Notes under the pieces: model-generated
Told to the model about the DNA's origin: nothing
The model's database searches: none
The model's input: the letters and a program-made list of their open reading frames with translations, nothing else
From: Polytrichum commune
Lineage: Eukaryota > Streptophyta > Polytrichopsida > Polytrichales > Polytrichaceae
Assembly (NCBI GenBank): GCA_950295325.1
Contig: OX485804.1
Span: 30,752,001 to 30,816,000 of the forward strand
Length of the DNA stretch: 64,000 bases
Reading direction: 5' to 3'
Part shown: positions 1 through 12,357 of the stretch, one piece after another
How the letters are laid out: the number at the start of each line of letters is the position of its first letter
How positions within the stretch are numbered: position 1 is the first letter of the stretch
Made by a program: the position numbers and the translations under genes

Positions 1-162
1 GTAGCAAAATACTATAAATAGAAAGGAACTAGGTTGGCCCACCCCACAAACGTAAAGTCTACCATAGAAACCATCCATTGGCACAAATGATGGCCAAGAA
101 AGACTTCACACCTGCCACCATAGTAAAATTCAACCATATAGAATCCATTCCCCTCATAAAAC

Positions 163-1620
163 ATGAGGAAATGCATACAATCACCACCATACCACCAAAC
201 ACCCCACTATGCAACCCTACATCATAATGACCCCCACATTTTCAAACATACTAAACGAACTATACCTTTATCAATTGCATTCATAACCAAAGAACCCCTA
301 AGGGTATCAATAATATCATACACACTCACAACCAATATAATGGACCTTTGCAATGTACACGTAACAACCAATCGCATACAAAATACACAAATAAACTACC
401 AAGTCAGATTCTCAAATGCATGGCACACAACCCCAAACCCCATCACCCCCTGTCTTGGACACATTATACACACATTGGCACTCAAATACAACCCACAACA
501 ATGTATATAAACAGACGGATCATTTATGCCACTGGATGAAAATGAAGTAGGCAACACAATCGGATCATGAATCTATAGCCCAACTCACAATCTCCGCATA
601 ACAGATAGGATCCCTAACTTACAAAACATATTAAGAGTTGAACTATACGCCATACTAATCGAATTAAATGCCACACATTCACACCCCCAAGGCGTATACA
701 TACTCACATATAGCCTTAATAGTGTGTACATATGGCCCATACCACACCATATTGGCTATATGGCACTCCAACTAGATCGCTTGATGGAGCCATCCATCAC
801 CTACATTCCCTACATAAACAACAAACACTAGAACAAAGAACTAACACTAGCCCAACACAAAATCTCTTTATGTTGACAAATGGATATCTAACGAATAAAC
901 CTACCATAAACTCTCCAACCACTTATGGGTAGCCTCCAACACCTTCAATGCACAATTATTCACACAAACACCAAACTTCCAATACGCATAATACATGCCA
1001 ACCACAAAAAAACATCATTTGGCCTTACTCACTTGAATCCAATTGCAAACTTTGCCCGAACAACAAACCAAACACTTGGCCACACCCACTATCCACATGC
1101 TCAAATCAACACATGAAAGACTCCACATAGCCCGACACAATAATGTCATACACCAAATCGACCATACTCTACTATCAAATGCGCGCCCCCGTCTCTATAC
1201 ATTGGTCAATGCTAGAACCCACGACGCCATGCCCCAAGATGTCAATCCTAGAATGGGTCCTCAAATGCACATTTACCATCACCCTATGTACATGCATCTC
1301 TAGATTAAGATTGGATTATTCTAAGCATAATAGGAGCCCCCAACTACAACCAAACCCCACTCATCTCCTCACCATCCATAACCATCCAATTCATTGAATT
1401 CACTCACTGTTATGATAAATTTGCCACTAGAACAATTAACATAAACATAACAAATGTAACCCACTCATCCGAAAACTTAGACTTGATAGATGGAAAGTGA
1501 ACCCCCCCCCCCATCACTATTACCGCAGGTGTAAGGGGAGCCATGAATGAACGCTCACTACAAACATTGAAACCCTCAAAATACCCCCCAACAAATCAAA
1601 AAAACTCATGAAACACTACA
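163..1620 (+). pseudogene. LINE 3' end remnant: RNase H, zinc knuckle, PD-(D/E)XK-like tail
   Basis: Several broken frames read as the C-terminal part of a non-LTR retrotransposon polyprotein. An RNase H-like stretch starts at 511 with TDGSF, continues with VELYAIL near 637, and ends with TYSLNSV near 705, where the usual catalytic Asp reads Tyr. A zinc-knuckle segment at about 1040-1140 has C-x2-C, then H and C, followed by ARHNNVIHQI. A third part at about 1245-1560 reads EWVLKC, RLRLDY, then IEFTHCYDKF and AGVRGAMNE. Its spacing suggests a PD-(D/E)XK nuclease, with RPD decayed to RLD. Stops (TAA at 508, TGA in the GSG region) and frameshifts show it is dead. The strand is C/A-rich and G-poor throughout. 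The reverse transcriptase would lie upstream, partly outside the window. The RNase H call is fairly firm; the nuclease call is inferred. Confidence 0.6.
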
Positions 1621-1699
1621 TTGCATATCAATAAATACCTCATGTACTTGATATTTAACAAAAGAAAATTGGACAACAAAGAAGCCCCAATTGTCCCAC

Positions 1700-2587
1700 C
1701 TTAAAATCGGTCCCTCTCCCACTTAAATGAATTCCAGGACTATCCGACATATGGAGCCCCTCTTTTGTGAGGAAGGAAGTAAGCTTACCTTGAAGCTTGG
1801 TAACACATGATCAATCTAGGGAACAATGGCTCCCATTCATGCTAGTGTCATATAAAACACTAACATTCTTTTTATTTATTTAATTTTGATACTTAGGAAT
1901 GATATCATCTTGCTTATATTTTTGTCTATTTTGTTGGAATCTTATGTTTGTCTTAAAGTGTACATTAAAGGAAGATGTTATTCTTCTTGTAGATGCGATT
2001 GTTATGGGTTTTTTAAATTTAAAAAAATAAAAGTAGATTATTTTATACAAAAATTCTTTAAAATGCATGTGATTTGATACAGTATATCTTCTAGTCTAGC
2101 TTTGATGATGTTATTTATGAATACTCTAGTATTGTGCATCACACATTAGAATATTTAAACATGTTTGATCATGTTTGATCATGTCTATAACATTTCACAC
2201 TCTATTGTACAATATTTATTCATTATGGTAAGATTTTGATTTACATGTATATGTATGTTGTTTGATGCATTATGGACCGGGAAGTCTCCCCATGATATAA
2301 TTCATGCTTCCAATTAATGAATACGTGACTTCATACAAAATATTGCATAATATCTATAAGTGAATGTATTGCTAGTCATTATTTGGAAACCTCCCCATGT
2401 CACATGATGTTTGTATTCATATATTATATATGTGTTCATAATTTTCATTTCGAATGGCACTTTATTCTTAATCAAGGGTAATTATTTACTAATTGAAACC
2501 ATAAATTTTAGTAAATTCTTGCCAATTGAGTATAATTTTAGTCAAAAATATAGTTTCATTTTTTTTTTTTTTTATTCATGCTCATCA
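1700..2587. other. AT-rich spacer, no gene seen
   Basis: No frame looks coding. There is a short 12-bp tandem repeat (TGATCATGTT type) near 2160 and a T-tract near 2558. Confidence 0.6.
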
Positions 2588-2770
2588 AGTGAAGATTCTG
2601 ATGCTCATTAAGTGATCATATAGATCCTCCCAATCATGTTAACTATTGAACCTAAAATGACTAGTGAAGTTTGAGCACGTAGTCCGATATTTTTTTAACA
2701 CACGTTTTTGTGGTTTTCATTGTTAAATCCACACCTAACCACATAACACCACTCAAATGTAGATATGTCC
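2588..2770 (+). repeat. Dispersed repeat A, copy 1
   Basis: About 180 bp align by eye with 6420-6595, from TGAAGATTCT through TTTGAGCACRTAGTCC to CACACCTAACCACAT. The copies are diverged but collinear and lie on either side of the plastid-protein gene. No coding capacity or terminal structure was seen. Confidence 0.6.
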
Positions 2771-3783
2771 AAATTATTTTTTAGCTTGGATTTAGGCACG
2801 TCTACCTTAGTACTACGCAGGTCCTCGGCCACTGATACCCGCCCACGAGATGGATATTAGGGTTTAAGGGTCACATTCTCGGAGCTCCAGATTGCTTGCA
2901 GAAATCACTTGCCGCGGATGGATTGCTGGTGTGCCGTCTCACTATTGAATGTCTCATAGCCCACATTGTATCATTTGGCTCCAGAAGAGACTCTCGGAAA
3001 GGTACATGTTCTAACTTTTGGAACAATTTCGGTGAAATTTAGTGAAATCTGGCGAAAGTTAGAAGTCTGATTGTGTCTGTGAGCTGGCAGAGATTTCTGA
3101 GTGTTTCCAGGGTAGGGTATGCAAAACCCTTGGTACTCCAAAGGAGCTGGCATTGGAGTATGTGAATTTGGAAAAGAAGCTTCTGGCTTAAACTGTTTGT
3201 TCTGGTCAATCACTAGCGACGTTAAGCTCACCATTTTGATATTAAAAGTCGAATCATCACGTTGCAATTCTCCCTAGATCCTAAGCATTAAATTGGACGT
3301 TCTCCAGTTCCAATGGTCGAAGAACTTAGCTCTCAGAACACACATGCACATTCGACCAAATTAGAATAGGATATCACTTCGAAGCAGCGGAGCTTCTAAC
3401 CGTTGGCGAAGGAAGTTGCAAATGAAGTTTTGCAAGAGTAGCCACCGAGCGAGGTGAAGCTCAACATATTGGACATCAGTTAGAAATTTGCGGAGTATGA
3501 TGTTATCGTAGTTCTCTGTGGCCAAGTCATTAATGTTATTCATTCACCGAGTCAATTATTCCCTCCACGCTCCACGTTGTCTCGCCATTTTAGGTTCTAC
3601 AATTACCATTTATGTTCAAGATGTCGTTGGAACTACAACTTCACACATTCTTAAAATTTTGCTAGCGAATTCGAGTTCTCTACTTTGTGAAGCATCAATC
3701 CATGATTGAGTAAGTATTGGCACTTCCTGCAGGAGCTGAATCTTTAGGAAACCACCTGAAATCATCAGGTTGGAGAGGTGGAC
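2771..3783. other. 5' flank of the plastid membrane protein gene
   Basis: Less AT-rich than the surrounding spacer. It probably contains the promoter, the 5' UTR and perhaps a 5' UTR exon of the gene starting at 3784. Short open frames on both strands (for example 2971-3267 minus, 3361-3543 minus) have no recognisable domain. I could not place a TATA box or transcription start. Confidence 0.4.
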
Positions 3784-5585
3784 ATGGCGACGTTATCTAT
3801 ACAGTCATGCTTGGGTTCGCCAATAACCATCGCCTCGAAATTGGAGCTCAGAGTGGGACATAGCGGATATGGTGGACAAGTAGTGGTAAGGCAGCATGGC
3901 ATGCAATCGCCCTTGTTGGCTATGAGGACACAATATCCGTCAAGACGAAGCCCATTGTTGCGCAGAAATCCCCATAGTAAGGGTTTACCGGTGCCGAGAG
4001 CCGCCACTGGAAAATCATATGACGGTGAGCACGATGAACAGGCTGAAAATTCAGATTCCGATTCACAAGCTCAGAAATCGTCTCAAGGTGTGATGACTGC
4101 CACTGCGGGGCTTTGGAGTAAGGCACCGGAACCGATTAGGGTTTTCCCGTGGGCCAAAGCAGGGAGGCTGTTTCTTGAGAGGCTTCTGGAGCAGTTGTGG
4201 AGTGTGGGAAAGTGGTTGGCCATCCCCGTGTTAGCCGTGTCCATGCTGAGCGAGCTGTCCTACACTCTTATGCAAGAGAAGGTTCTCCTCATCCCTGCGG
4301 GTATGATCGGTGGCATTGCCTTCTGCGGTATCTTGAAGGAAACGGCTCTGGAGTTGCTGCCAGGAATCGATGTAAGTTGTTACTTTCCAGTCCACATGCA
4401 TGTCAGTCCTCTTTTTGTGAATTGCATCTTCTATCTCATTCCTTGACTTAACAATTACACTTCTCGATCTGCTGATATCGCACGAATGTCCTCAGAACCA
4501 GGCAATTGAGCTTTTCGCTATCTGATACAATGTGCTTTGGCAATATGTTAACAATTTCACTTCTCGATCTGTCGTGATCTAACGAATGTCCTCAGAATAA
4601 GGAAAATTTAGCTTTCCGCTATCTGATATCATGTGCCCCGGCAATTTGTTAACAATTACACTTCTCAATCTATCGACATCTCAAGAATGTCCTCAGAACT
4701 AGGTAATTGAGCTTTTCGCTATCTGATACAATGTGCTTCAGCAATTTGTTAACGATTCCACTTCTCAATCTGTCAAGATCTCATGAATGTCCTCAGAGCT
4801 AGTTCATTGAGCTTCTTGCTATCTGATATCGTGTGCTTCAGCAATCAAGTTGTTGACCAATACTCAAGCTCTCAATAGTTTATGTAAGTGGCCATGTTCA
4901 ATGTAAGATATCAAAGGGGCAGAGTTACTTAACGAGGAGAGACCGTGAGAAGCCAAGGAATGCTTGAAAGCCCATTGGCTTGGGACCCACAAAACAAGAG
5001 GTCGAACTGTCAACAGTCCTAAGCAACCTCCATGAGGAGGCTAAGATTTTGACCAAGAGCTTGTCAAATATGACCGAGAGCATCTCGAAGTCGTTCTACA
5101 TGGGGTCCATCAAGGCGTTATTTATTAGTTTAAGCATGGTAAAAAGTTCAAGCTCGTAAGGTTAAAGCTGAAGTGTAAATTGAACATGAGATAGCAAGCA
5201 TAAAAAAGAGGCTCCTGCTACTGAGAGCCGTCCTTTCTTTAAGCTTTCAACCTCTCCAGTGCAGATTCTTGGTTCACGTTAAATTACAATATATGTTTTC
5301 AAACATTCTGAACTGTTTAGGCCCTACTGATTCGAACATTTTAAACTGTAAATGGGGCCTGACTGATACAGGCTCTGCTTGTGTGTGCAGAAGAAGGATA
5401 TTCCATGGCACCTGGTTGCAGTAGGCCTATTTTTCTCTCTGCTTAAATACATTGGCCCTTATCTCCCTGTTTGGGGCCGAATCACTGTCCCTCATTTTGC
5501 AAATGGTGGATTGTGGCAGACAATCAAACTAGTTAATGAGTGGAGAAAAGCACATTCCACTAGTCCAGGAGTCCAACAAAATTAG
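3784..5585 (+). CDS. Plastid-targeted membrane protein, conserved, function unknown (2 exons)
   Basis: Exons are 3784-4371 and 5391-5585, encoding 260 residues. The donor is GAT|GTAAGT and the acceptor TGTGTGCAG|AAG, both in phase 0. Translation from the ATG at 3784 gives a Ser/Arg/Gln-rich N-terminus low in acidic residues, as in a chloroplast transit peptide. A charged, low-complexity linker follows at about residues 75-105. The C-terminal half is hydrophobic: one segment near WLAIPVLAVSMLSELSYTLM, a second near VLLIPAGMIGGIAF, and a third at the start of exon 2 (HLVAVGLFFSLLKYIGPYL). The end reads WGRITVPHFANGGLW, then a basic tail. It resembles small plant envelope or thylakoid proteins, but I do not recognise the family by name. 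The frame is open one codon pair further upstream (GTG at 3778), which is not a plausible start. Confidence 0.75.
4450..4855 (+). repeat. Intronic minisatellite, four ~100 bp units
   Basis: Units start at 4450, 4550, 4651 and 4751, each with AACAATTACACTTCTCRATC, then GAATGTCCTCAGAA, then CGCTATCTGATAYCATGTG. The array lies wholly within the intron of the plastid membrane protein gene. The units are perhaps 80-90% alike by eye. Confidence 0.85.
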
Positions 5586-6419
5586 GTCTGTAGAAGCTGT
5601 AGTCATAAATTCTTACTGGGATTCAGTCCCTTCTTGTAAGCAACTTATAGCTGAGAATTGTTTTTTCCCTGCGGATTCAAGATTGCCCATTGTGTGCATG
5701 ATGGACAATAAATTTTAGCAGCCTTAAGAGAATCACTTCTAATAGTCCTGTCAATGCACCGTGTTCATAAGAACAGGTGTAATCAACTGCTGTCTCTCAT
5801 GTAGGGAAGGGAAATATGTGTTTCGTGGGGTCTGAATCACATCTTATTAAAGTGCTTGTGCAATTCTCCCTTTCTAACTTGTGAACTTTTGATTCCAAAG
5901 GTTGTAAACCCTCCACATCTGTATTCTGAATTAGTTGCTGGATGGCTTTCAACCTCCACTCAATATGTTGACTTCATCTGTAATTGCAATCACAATGTAG
6001 AGAAAGAATACTGGTGTTCACATAGCTCTCAAAGCCAGAGAGTTGTTCCATTATGAAGATAAATGAGTTATTGGTTTATTGGTTCATTTGGGACAATCTT
6101 CAGATGTCAAGGCACAAATCATGCAATTTGGAGTTGAGCAAGTGGTCCTTCTCAACCTATATTGACATCCAATACTAAGCTGTTGGGGCCGGGTTTGAGG
6201 TTGGGGGTGGACTTGCTCTCTGCCGAAAGGTCTATCACCCTTCTATCAGCCCCAACCCAATGACCTACCTTTTTGTTGGACAAGGTACACAATCCTTAAA
6301 TGGTTACTTGTTCCAAGTGGCCCACTTGTCTTAGGATATGAAACACATGATTAGTACGAGATGGTTAGCAAATCCAAATCGAGGTGGTAACCACTTTCCT
6401 CATAATTTTTGAGGCGCAT
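5586..6419. other. 3' flank of the plastid protein gene
   Basis: Expected 3' UTR followed by AT-rich spacer. No second gene is apparent. Confidence 0.5.
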
Positions 6420-6595
6420 ATGAAGATTCTCATTCTCATTAAATTGTCATATAGGCCTCCAATAATGATGACTATTAAATCCATAACGATGTTCATATTT
6501 TGAGCACATAGTCCACTCTTTTCTAAACACATGTCTTTTTGCTATCCGTTCTCGGAGGCACACCTAACCACATTCCACTCAAATATAGGTGCCTC
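6420..6595 (+). repeat. Dispersed repeat A, copy 2
   Basis: Collinear, diverged partner of 2588-2770 in the same orientation, about 3.8 kb apart. See that entry for the shared blocks. Confidence 0.6.
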
Positions 6596-9500
6596 ATCAG
6601 AAAAGCAACCAAATAAGGGCTATCTATCCAAACACTACCATTGTTTTTCTTTCTCTTCAGACATGATGAGTCAAGCCCATGACAGTACATTACATTTTTC
6701 TAGTAGAAAATTAGCTAATGAGTGTGTGCTAAGGCACTAAAGTTGGCAAGCTTTGGAAAGGTGTATATATTATACCTAGGAACTTGTAGGTTGTGGGCCA
6801 ACTCAACAAGAGCTTGAACACTTTGTGCATAAAGTTTGTAAATTGAAAGTACTGGGCTACAAAAATCTTGAATTGGGAGATTTGTGCATGTCATCCTCTA
6901 CTAGACTCACTTTCAGGTCAAGAAAAAAGATGCTACTTGGACTCTCTATTACGTTATCCAACTAATTTTCTTTTTGGGTACACAACACTCTAACCCAATA
7001 AGACTTTGGTGTTGGCAAGATGACCTCCAAGTGAAGCCTTGAGGAAGGGCTCACAAAATTGTATATACATGGATGTGGGCCAAGGTGCAACATCAAGGCA
7101 GTTTGTGAAGAAACCTATTGTTAGCAACTAACTAGTTTCAACCATGCTTATGACTCAAGATAGCTCGAACTAGCCCATGCACTTAAAAAAATGTCAAGCA
7201 TTTCACACTTAAGAGATGAGCTTCAATTTCTTTGGTATAGTGAAGCCAGTGGGAATTGAGTCCAAATGAATGAGAGTAGGTTATACCTACGCTCGTACCA
7301 CAATCTGCATACTGTGACAATGAGAAAGTTTTGAAAATTTTATGATAATTAACATGTGTTTATGTTGTTGGTGGGGACGTGGCGTTCTAGTGTTCTAACA
7401 ATGTTCCCTTGCGAGGAGTATTGTTAGAACGCCATGCTCCCCACCAACAATGAAGCATGGATGTAATGTCGAAACCATTTCAAGGAAAAGACGCATGTGT
7501 CAAAATCAACTTAGAAAAGCAACCTACAGGTTCCATACTATTTCAAGGCTTTTATGTTGGATGAATATGAGGTATGCTTGTATGCAATAATACCCTCTCT
7601 CAAGTCAATTGATAACCGTAGAATGAACATGCCTTAGAAAGATAAGCACAAAGTGTGAAAGAAAGAAGTAATTAGGTGACCATGACGATCACATACTCAA
7701 GATCCAACAGTTTATAGGATGGTAACCATTGTGGTGGTGACACATGGAACATTCCTCCGCATAATTAACATTTTTAATCTCCATCCAGAAAAAAACAACT
7801 AAAGCATGTTTTGCTATTCTTTGTGCGTGATATGTTGGGTTTTCATGTTTCCAGCTTCATCCACACACGCCATCATATTGTATATATACTATAAACACAA
7901 CATCTTGGAACTTCATGAAAACCTAATTATTGAATTACAAACACATCATGTACAACCATTATGGCATGCACTTATGGTACTATAGATGACTTAACATGCA
8001 CAAAGTATGCAAGTGTAGACATTTTTCATATTCTTGTGAACTTGAACAAAACATTAGAGTGGGAGTTCCATAGTTGGCTGCATTTGCTATGGGGAGTCCA
8101 CACCCTCCAAAGTCACCAACATTGGGGCAAGTTGCCCATGTCATAAAACACAGAAACCTACTCATCAAATAATATTTTTCCAAATTTGCAATCCACGTAG
8201 ATTGTAGAGCTCACAAAGGATGCACAATTTCCCAATTCCACCAATAAACATATATCTATATACTAAACATTTGCTACATGTGGCTTGCCCTATTTGTATC
8301 AGTGTGGCCACTGATGTATTTAACGAAAAATAATCCATGCCGAGAACTATGTTCACACTGAGGGGTCTACAATATCTCAAATTTTCCTTGGTATGTGACC
8401 TACAAAACATAAGTACATGTAAAGTCTATGATTCACATCAACCTCAAAGTACATTTGTAGTATGCCAATTTGGTAAAATGGAAGATTTCATAAACAAGGC
8501 ACATTATACAACGTCGATATGGAAATGTTATATGTAAAGTTGAAATGAGGAAAGTTAAACATCCACAAAAGTCAAAATGCACCAAAGTTGGCCTTGTCAC
8601 ATATGCTGGAATGCATGCAAATTGCTTGATGTTCTTATGCATGTTGTAGTCTCAAATTGTATCGGCTAGAATGTGTGAAGGAATGCAAAGTATACGGCAT
8701 GTAGCTTGAGATTGACAATGGACCCATGAAACTCAAATTGTCTTTTATCAAAGGGCATGGTAGACCGCATTGTAAGATTCACCACAACATTTTAGCATTG
8801 GATATGTGACCACCGATAAAAACTGGCAATTCATAATACAAAGCTCGTATCAACAATGTAAATGATGAAATACTCCACCACGTCATGACCGCATTGACAT
8901 ACATTTGGCACCCAAATCCACCATGGACCATGCCATTGGACTACAAACATACTCCGTTTCATTTGTTCTCTTTTTCCATTTGATGTTGTTGTTTGTCGGT
9001 TTTCTCCCTAGAAATGCACAATGCTAATTATTTTTGGACAAGTGGTTTGTCCAAATATACTTAAATCTCAATTTAAGGCTAACTAACTTTGGTCGGACAA
9101 TCTTAACTCCTCTGTTAAATTGGTCAACCTTTGGTTAGTGGTAATGGGATGTGTGGGCGTGCGATCAGTTAGCTAGCACATGAGTTAGGGTGAGTTTTCA
9201 TGTAGGTTGCTCGCCCACTAGATTCTGGAAAATAGTGGGTCAAAGGTGTTCACATGTACTTAAGTGCATCCAACCACATTATGGTGGTCCACTAGAATGT
9301 GGAGGGCCGTGGACACGGGCTGCTAGACCTTCATGCATCCACTCAAGAATCTTCAACCTACAAGTGCTAGTTTCCAAAGGTTTTGAAGACCACTTTTGGA
9401 AAAAGGAGGAGGTTAGGAGGTGGGCTCAAATTTGAGAAGATGGGGAACAACTAGTTAACACATACAAACCCAACCCCATTAGATTCCCTCTGCATTTAAA

Positions 9501-9990
9501 CAGGTTTGTCGTTATTCACACTAAAATATAGCGGACAAGCGGCCCACACGAAAACTCACCCTTAATTGATTCTCACTAACTTATTTGTTAACTACTTCTG
9601 CTAACTAGATAGTGTGACCATGATTTTTAGTTACCTAGAATTTTGGTTAGCTAATCTTCACCAATTCGCAAGTAAGCAAATTCTCTTAACTTAACTAGGT
9701 GGTGCAGCTGAACCCTTACAACATGCAAGTGGATAACGTCAGCATGATTACCCCACCTGTAGGATTCCCCGGGCTGAGTCAGCTCCTAAATTGAGCACCC
9801 CAGCCCCAAAATGTACATGTCACGAACATCTACCTTCATTCCCAAGCTAGCATCACTCTCATCATGCCAGATAACGTTGCAGGATTTCTGAATTCATCCA
9901 TCCAACGGGATCTCATCTACCTATTCTCGTCCTTTCCTGTGCTCAAAGCACCGTCATCCACCACAGTTTCATCCAGAAGGCATCATTAGA
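6596..9990. other. Long spacer, no gene seen
   Basis: About 3.4 kb of AT-rich sequence. All open frames are short, overlap on both strands and lack domain signatures. The only structure I could pick out is the foldback at 7365-7450. Confidence 0.5.
7365..7450. repeat. Short foldback (imperfect inverted repeat)
   Basis: The left arm begins TTGTTGGTGGGGACGTGGCG and the right arm is its reverse complement ending CCCCACCAACAA. ATTGTTAGAACGCC pairs with GGCGTTCTA and TTCTAACAAT. Arms are about 30 bp around a short loop. It could be a tiny MITE or a structured RNA. No target duplication was identified. Confidence 0.6.
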
Positions 9991-10023
9991 AACTCCAAGA
10001 GCAAGTGGAGATGATGTTGAACG

Positions 10024-10200
10024 ATGAGTGCTGGCTCTTGGGCTTTAGCCTTTTCCCACTCCACACTTGGCACCGCAAGATATTTCCATCAATTCGGAGG
10101 CCGTCTTGCACTTTCCAGAGCCTCGCCAGCAATCATCCCGTGCGTGTCCGGAGATCATTGCTGTTGGGTTTCGAGTATGTCAAAAACTTACTTTGCAGTT
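10024..10200 (+). other. Possible targeting-peptide-like first exon
   Basis: The frame from ATG 10024 reads MSAGSWALAFSHSTLGTARY and continues Arg/Ser/Ala-rich with no acidic residue for about 40 codons, as an organelle presequence would. No convincing donor or partner exon was found; the nearest coding sequence is the ORF at 12941. It could equally be noncoding. Confidence 0.15.
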
Positions 10201-10289
10201 TTAAATTGGCTTTGTTGTCTCATGTCATAATTGCATGTCTCTGTTTCGGTATCAAGTGAATCTAATAAGAACAAGGTGGTTTCCTGTAT

Positions 10290-11330
10290 GCGACTTGGGG
10301 TTAGGAGGTTTGTTTTTGTGTTGGATAGAAGGCCGAAGCCTATGTGATGATTTTGATTGCCTTGAAGTTTGGGTGAGAGGACTGGTCAAGCGCTTGCGGC
10401 GAACTGCTTCGAGGTTAGAGGTCCTGTTCATTGGTTGACTTGGTGGATTGATCGATGGATTGAATGCTGGACTGATTTCTTAGGCTCTCTCCGACTCTAT
10501 ACACAGTGGTCACGGGAGCTAATTGTGTAATACACACGGGAAAGTGTGCATGTCTTTTGTGTTATTGCAATGTTGGTTTGGTGTAGAGATGGGATGGATA
10601 TGTAGCAGAACTTAATACAAGGTTCTCCTATTGGGACTGAGGTTGTCAGTGGGGACGTTTGTTTTGAGTTTATGTGATGTTTGATTACCTTGAATGTCAA
10701 GGACTTGTGGTGAAGTGCTTTGAAGTCTGAGGTCTTGTCGATTGGTTGACTTTGTGGATGGATTGATTGATTAATTGATCTATAAGAGAATACAGCTTCT
10801 TAATGCCAGCTCTCCGACTCTACACGCAATGGTCACGGGAGATAATTGTTTGGTATACAGAGGAGTGTGTGTATATCTTGAGTATTATTACAATGGTTGG
10901 TTTGGTACGGAGATGTAGCAGAAACACAAGACAAGGATCCACTATTGGGACTGATGAAGTCCGTAGCGAGGCATGTTTTCAGTTTGTGGGATGCTTGATT
11001 CCCTTGAAAGTCAGGTGCGAGGATTGATAAAGGACTTGTGGTGAAATACTTTGAAGTTTGAGGTCTTGTTGATTGTTTGACTTTGTGGATGGATTGATTA
11101 ATTGATTTCTTAGAGGAAACATCTTCTTAATGCCAGATCTCGGACTCTATGTACAGTGGTCACGGGAGATGTTTGTATAATGTACAGAGGAGTGTGTGCA
11201 TATGTTTTGTATTATTGCATTGGTTGGTTTGCTATGGAGATGTAGCAGAAACTCAAGACAAGGATTACCCTGTGGGGGAACCGATGAAGTCAGAAAGGAT
11301 GTCATGGAAGATGGCTTCTCCAATGTATAT
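10290..11330 (+). repeat. Three ~325 bp tandem repeats
   Basis: The motif GGTCACGGGA recurs at 10508, 10831 and 11158 (spacing 323 and 327). Each is preceded by TTGGTTGAC-like, GGATTGATTGA and CTCYGACTCTA blocks and followed by a GGAGATGTAGCAGAA-like block. The units are diverged and the outer boundaries approximate. A G-tract follows at 11340. Confidence 0.75.
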
Positions 11331-12132
11331 CGTTGTTGTGGGGGGGGGGGCCCTAGTCAATTGGCTTGCCACCATTTGACTATTGCGGCATGTGTAATTT
11401 GCAGTTTATCTGTTCCATTCTAGTTTTTGATTGCTTCCTTATGTTTGCTTTGTATGGAGTATGAAACCCTAAAAGCTTTGGATTAACTATCACTCTTGAT
11501 TCTTATATTTTGCATGACTAGTTACTTCAAATCTGTGAGTGTTGTTCGAACATCAATACTTACAAAGGTATAATGTCGTGGATGTGCCTCTATGCTCAAG
11601 CTATTGAAAGCCCCACTTTTGAGATCAAATGCCCTTCCTCACAAATGAGTCTGCTCACTAAGTTCTGCAAATTGATGTGTACTATTTGGGTGTGCTTGGT
11701 CTTCTTGACCCTTTCACAAGGTTTGTGTTGCGGTTTTCTATTTACCTTTATACTAATTTGAATCCCTTCAGGAGTAACATCATGTTGTATACATTGGTAT
11801 TCTCAGATCGGTGACGAATACCCTACAACGGTGGAGTACGAGCACTCTTACCATTCAAAGAGTTGTTTTTTGAAGAAGATATTCTAGGTATGAGACTCTA
11901 ACATATGTGTGGTTTCCGACCCTTTTCTTGTGATGAAAGATGAAATACTAGTCATTCTGGAGGTATTGTTGCGATTGTTTAAAATTGATTCAAGGTTTAG
12001 CCATTGGTTGTATTTTTGGCATCGACTCAAATTTTCATCAACTTTGAAGCTATCCACAACGTTCATGTAAATTGAGTAGGATGTAGGAAACGATTGGTTT
12101 GCGGCCCTCTTATTTTAATAGGTTCACACTTT

Positions 12133-12274
12133 CTTCATGCTTGAATGCAAGGAGCCAATCCTCCAAAAGGAAGTAACCTTACCTTGGAGCACATTCTTCC
12201 TTACCTTGATCATGTATTTACCAGGTAAGGTTACTTCCTTTGGAAGGATGGGCTCCTTGCATTCAAGCATGAAG
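12133..12274. repeat. Near-perfect 52-bp inverted repeat, MIRNA-like foldback
   Basis: The left arm 12133-12184 and right arm 12223-12274 are reverse complements with 3 mismatches in 52 positions, separated by a 38-nt loop. Outer arm ends are CTTCATGCTTGAATGCAAGG and its complement. Inner ends are GGAAGTAACCTTACCT and its complement. Transcribed, it would form one long stem of the size of a plant miRNA precursor. Neither arm matches a conserved plant miRNA that I know. It may instead be a young MITE or an inverted gene fragment. Confidence 0.75.
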
Positions 12275-12310
12275 ATATCCAAGGTAGGGCCTTTTGGGGG
12301 AAACCAAAGT

Positions 12311-12312
<2 letters not shown>

Positions 12313-12354
<42 letters not shown>
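12313..12354 (+). repeat. (CT)n microsatellite
   Basis: About 21 uninterrupted CT units just downstream of the foldback. Confidence 0.95.
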
Positions 12355-12357
<3 letters not shown>

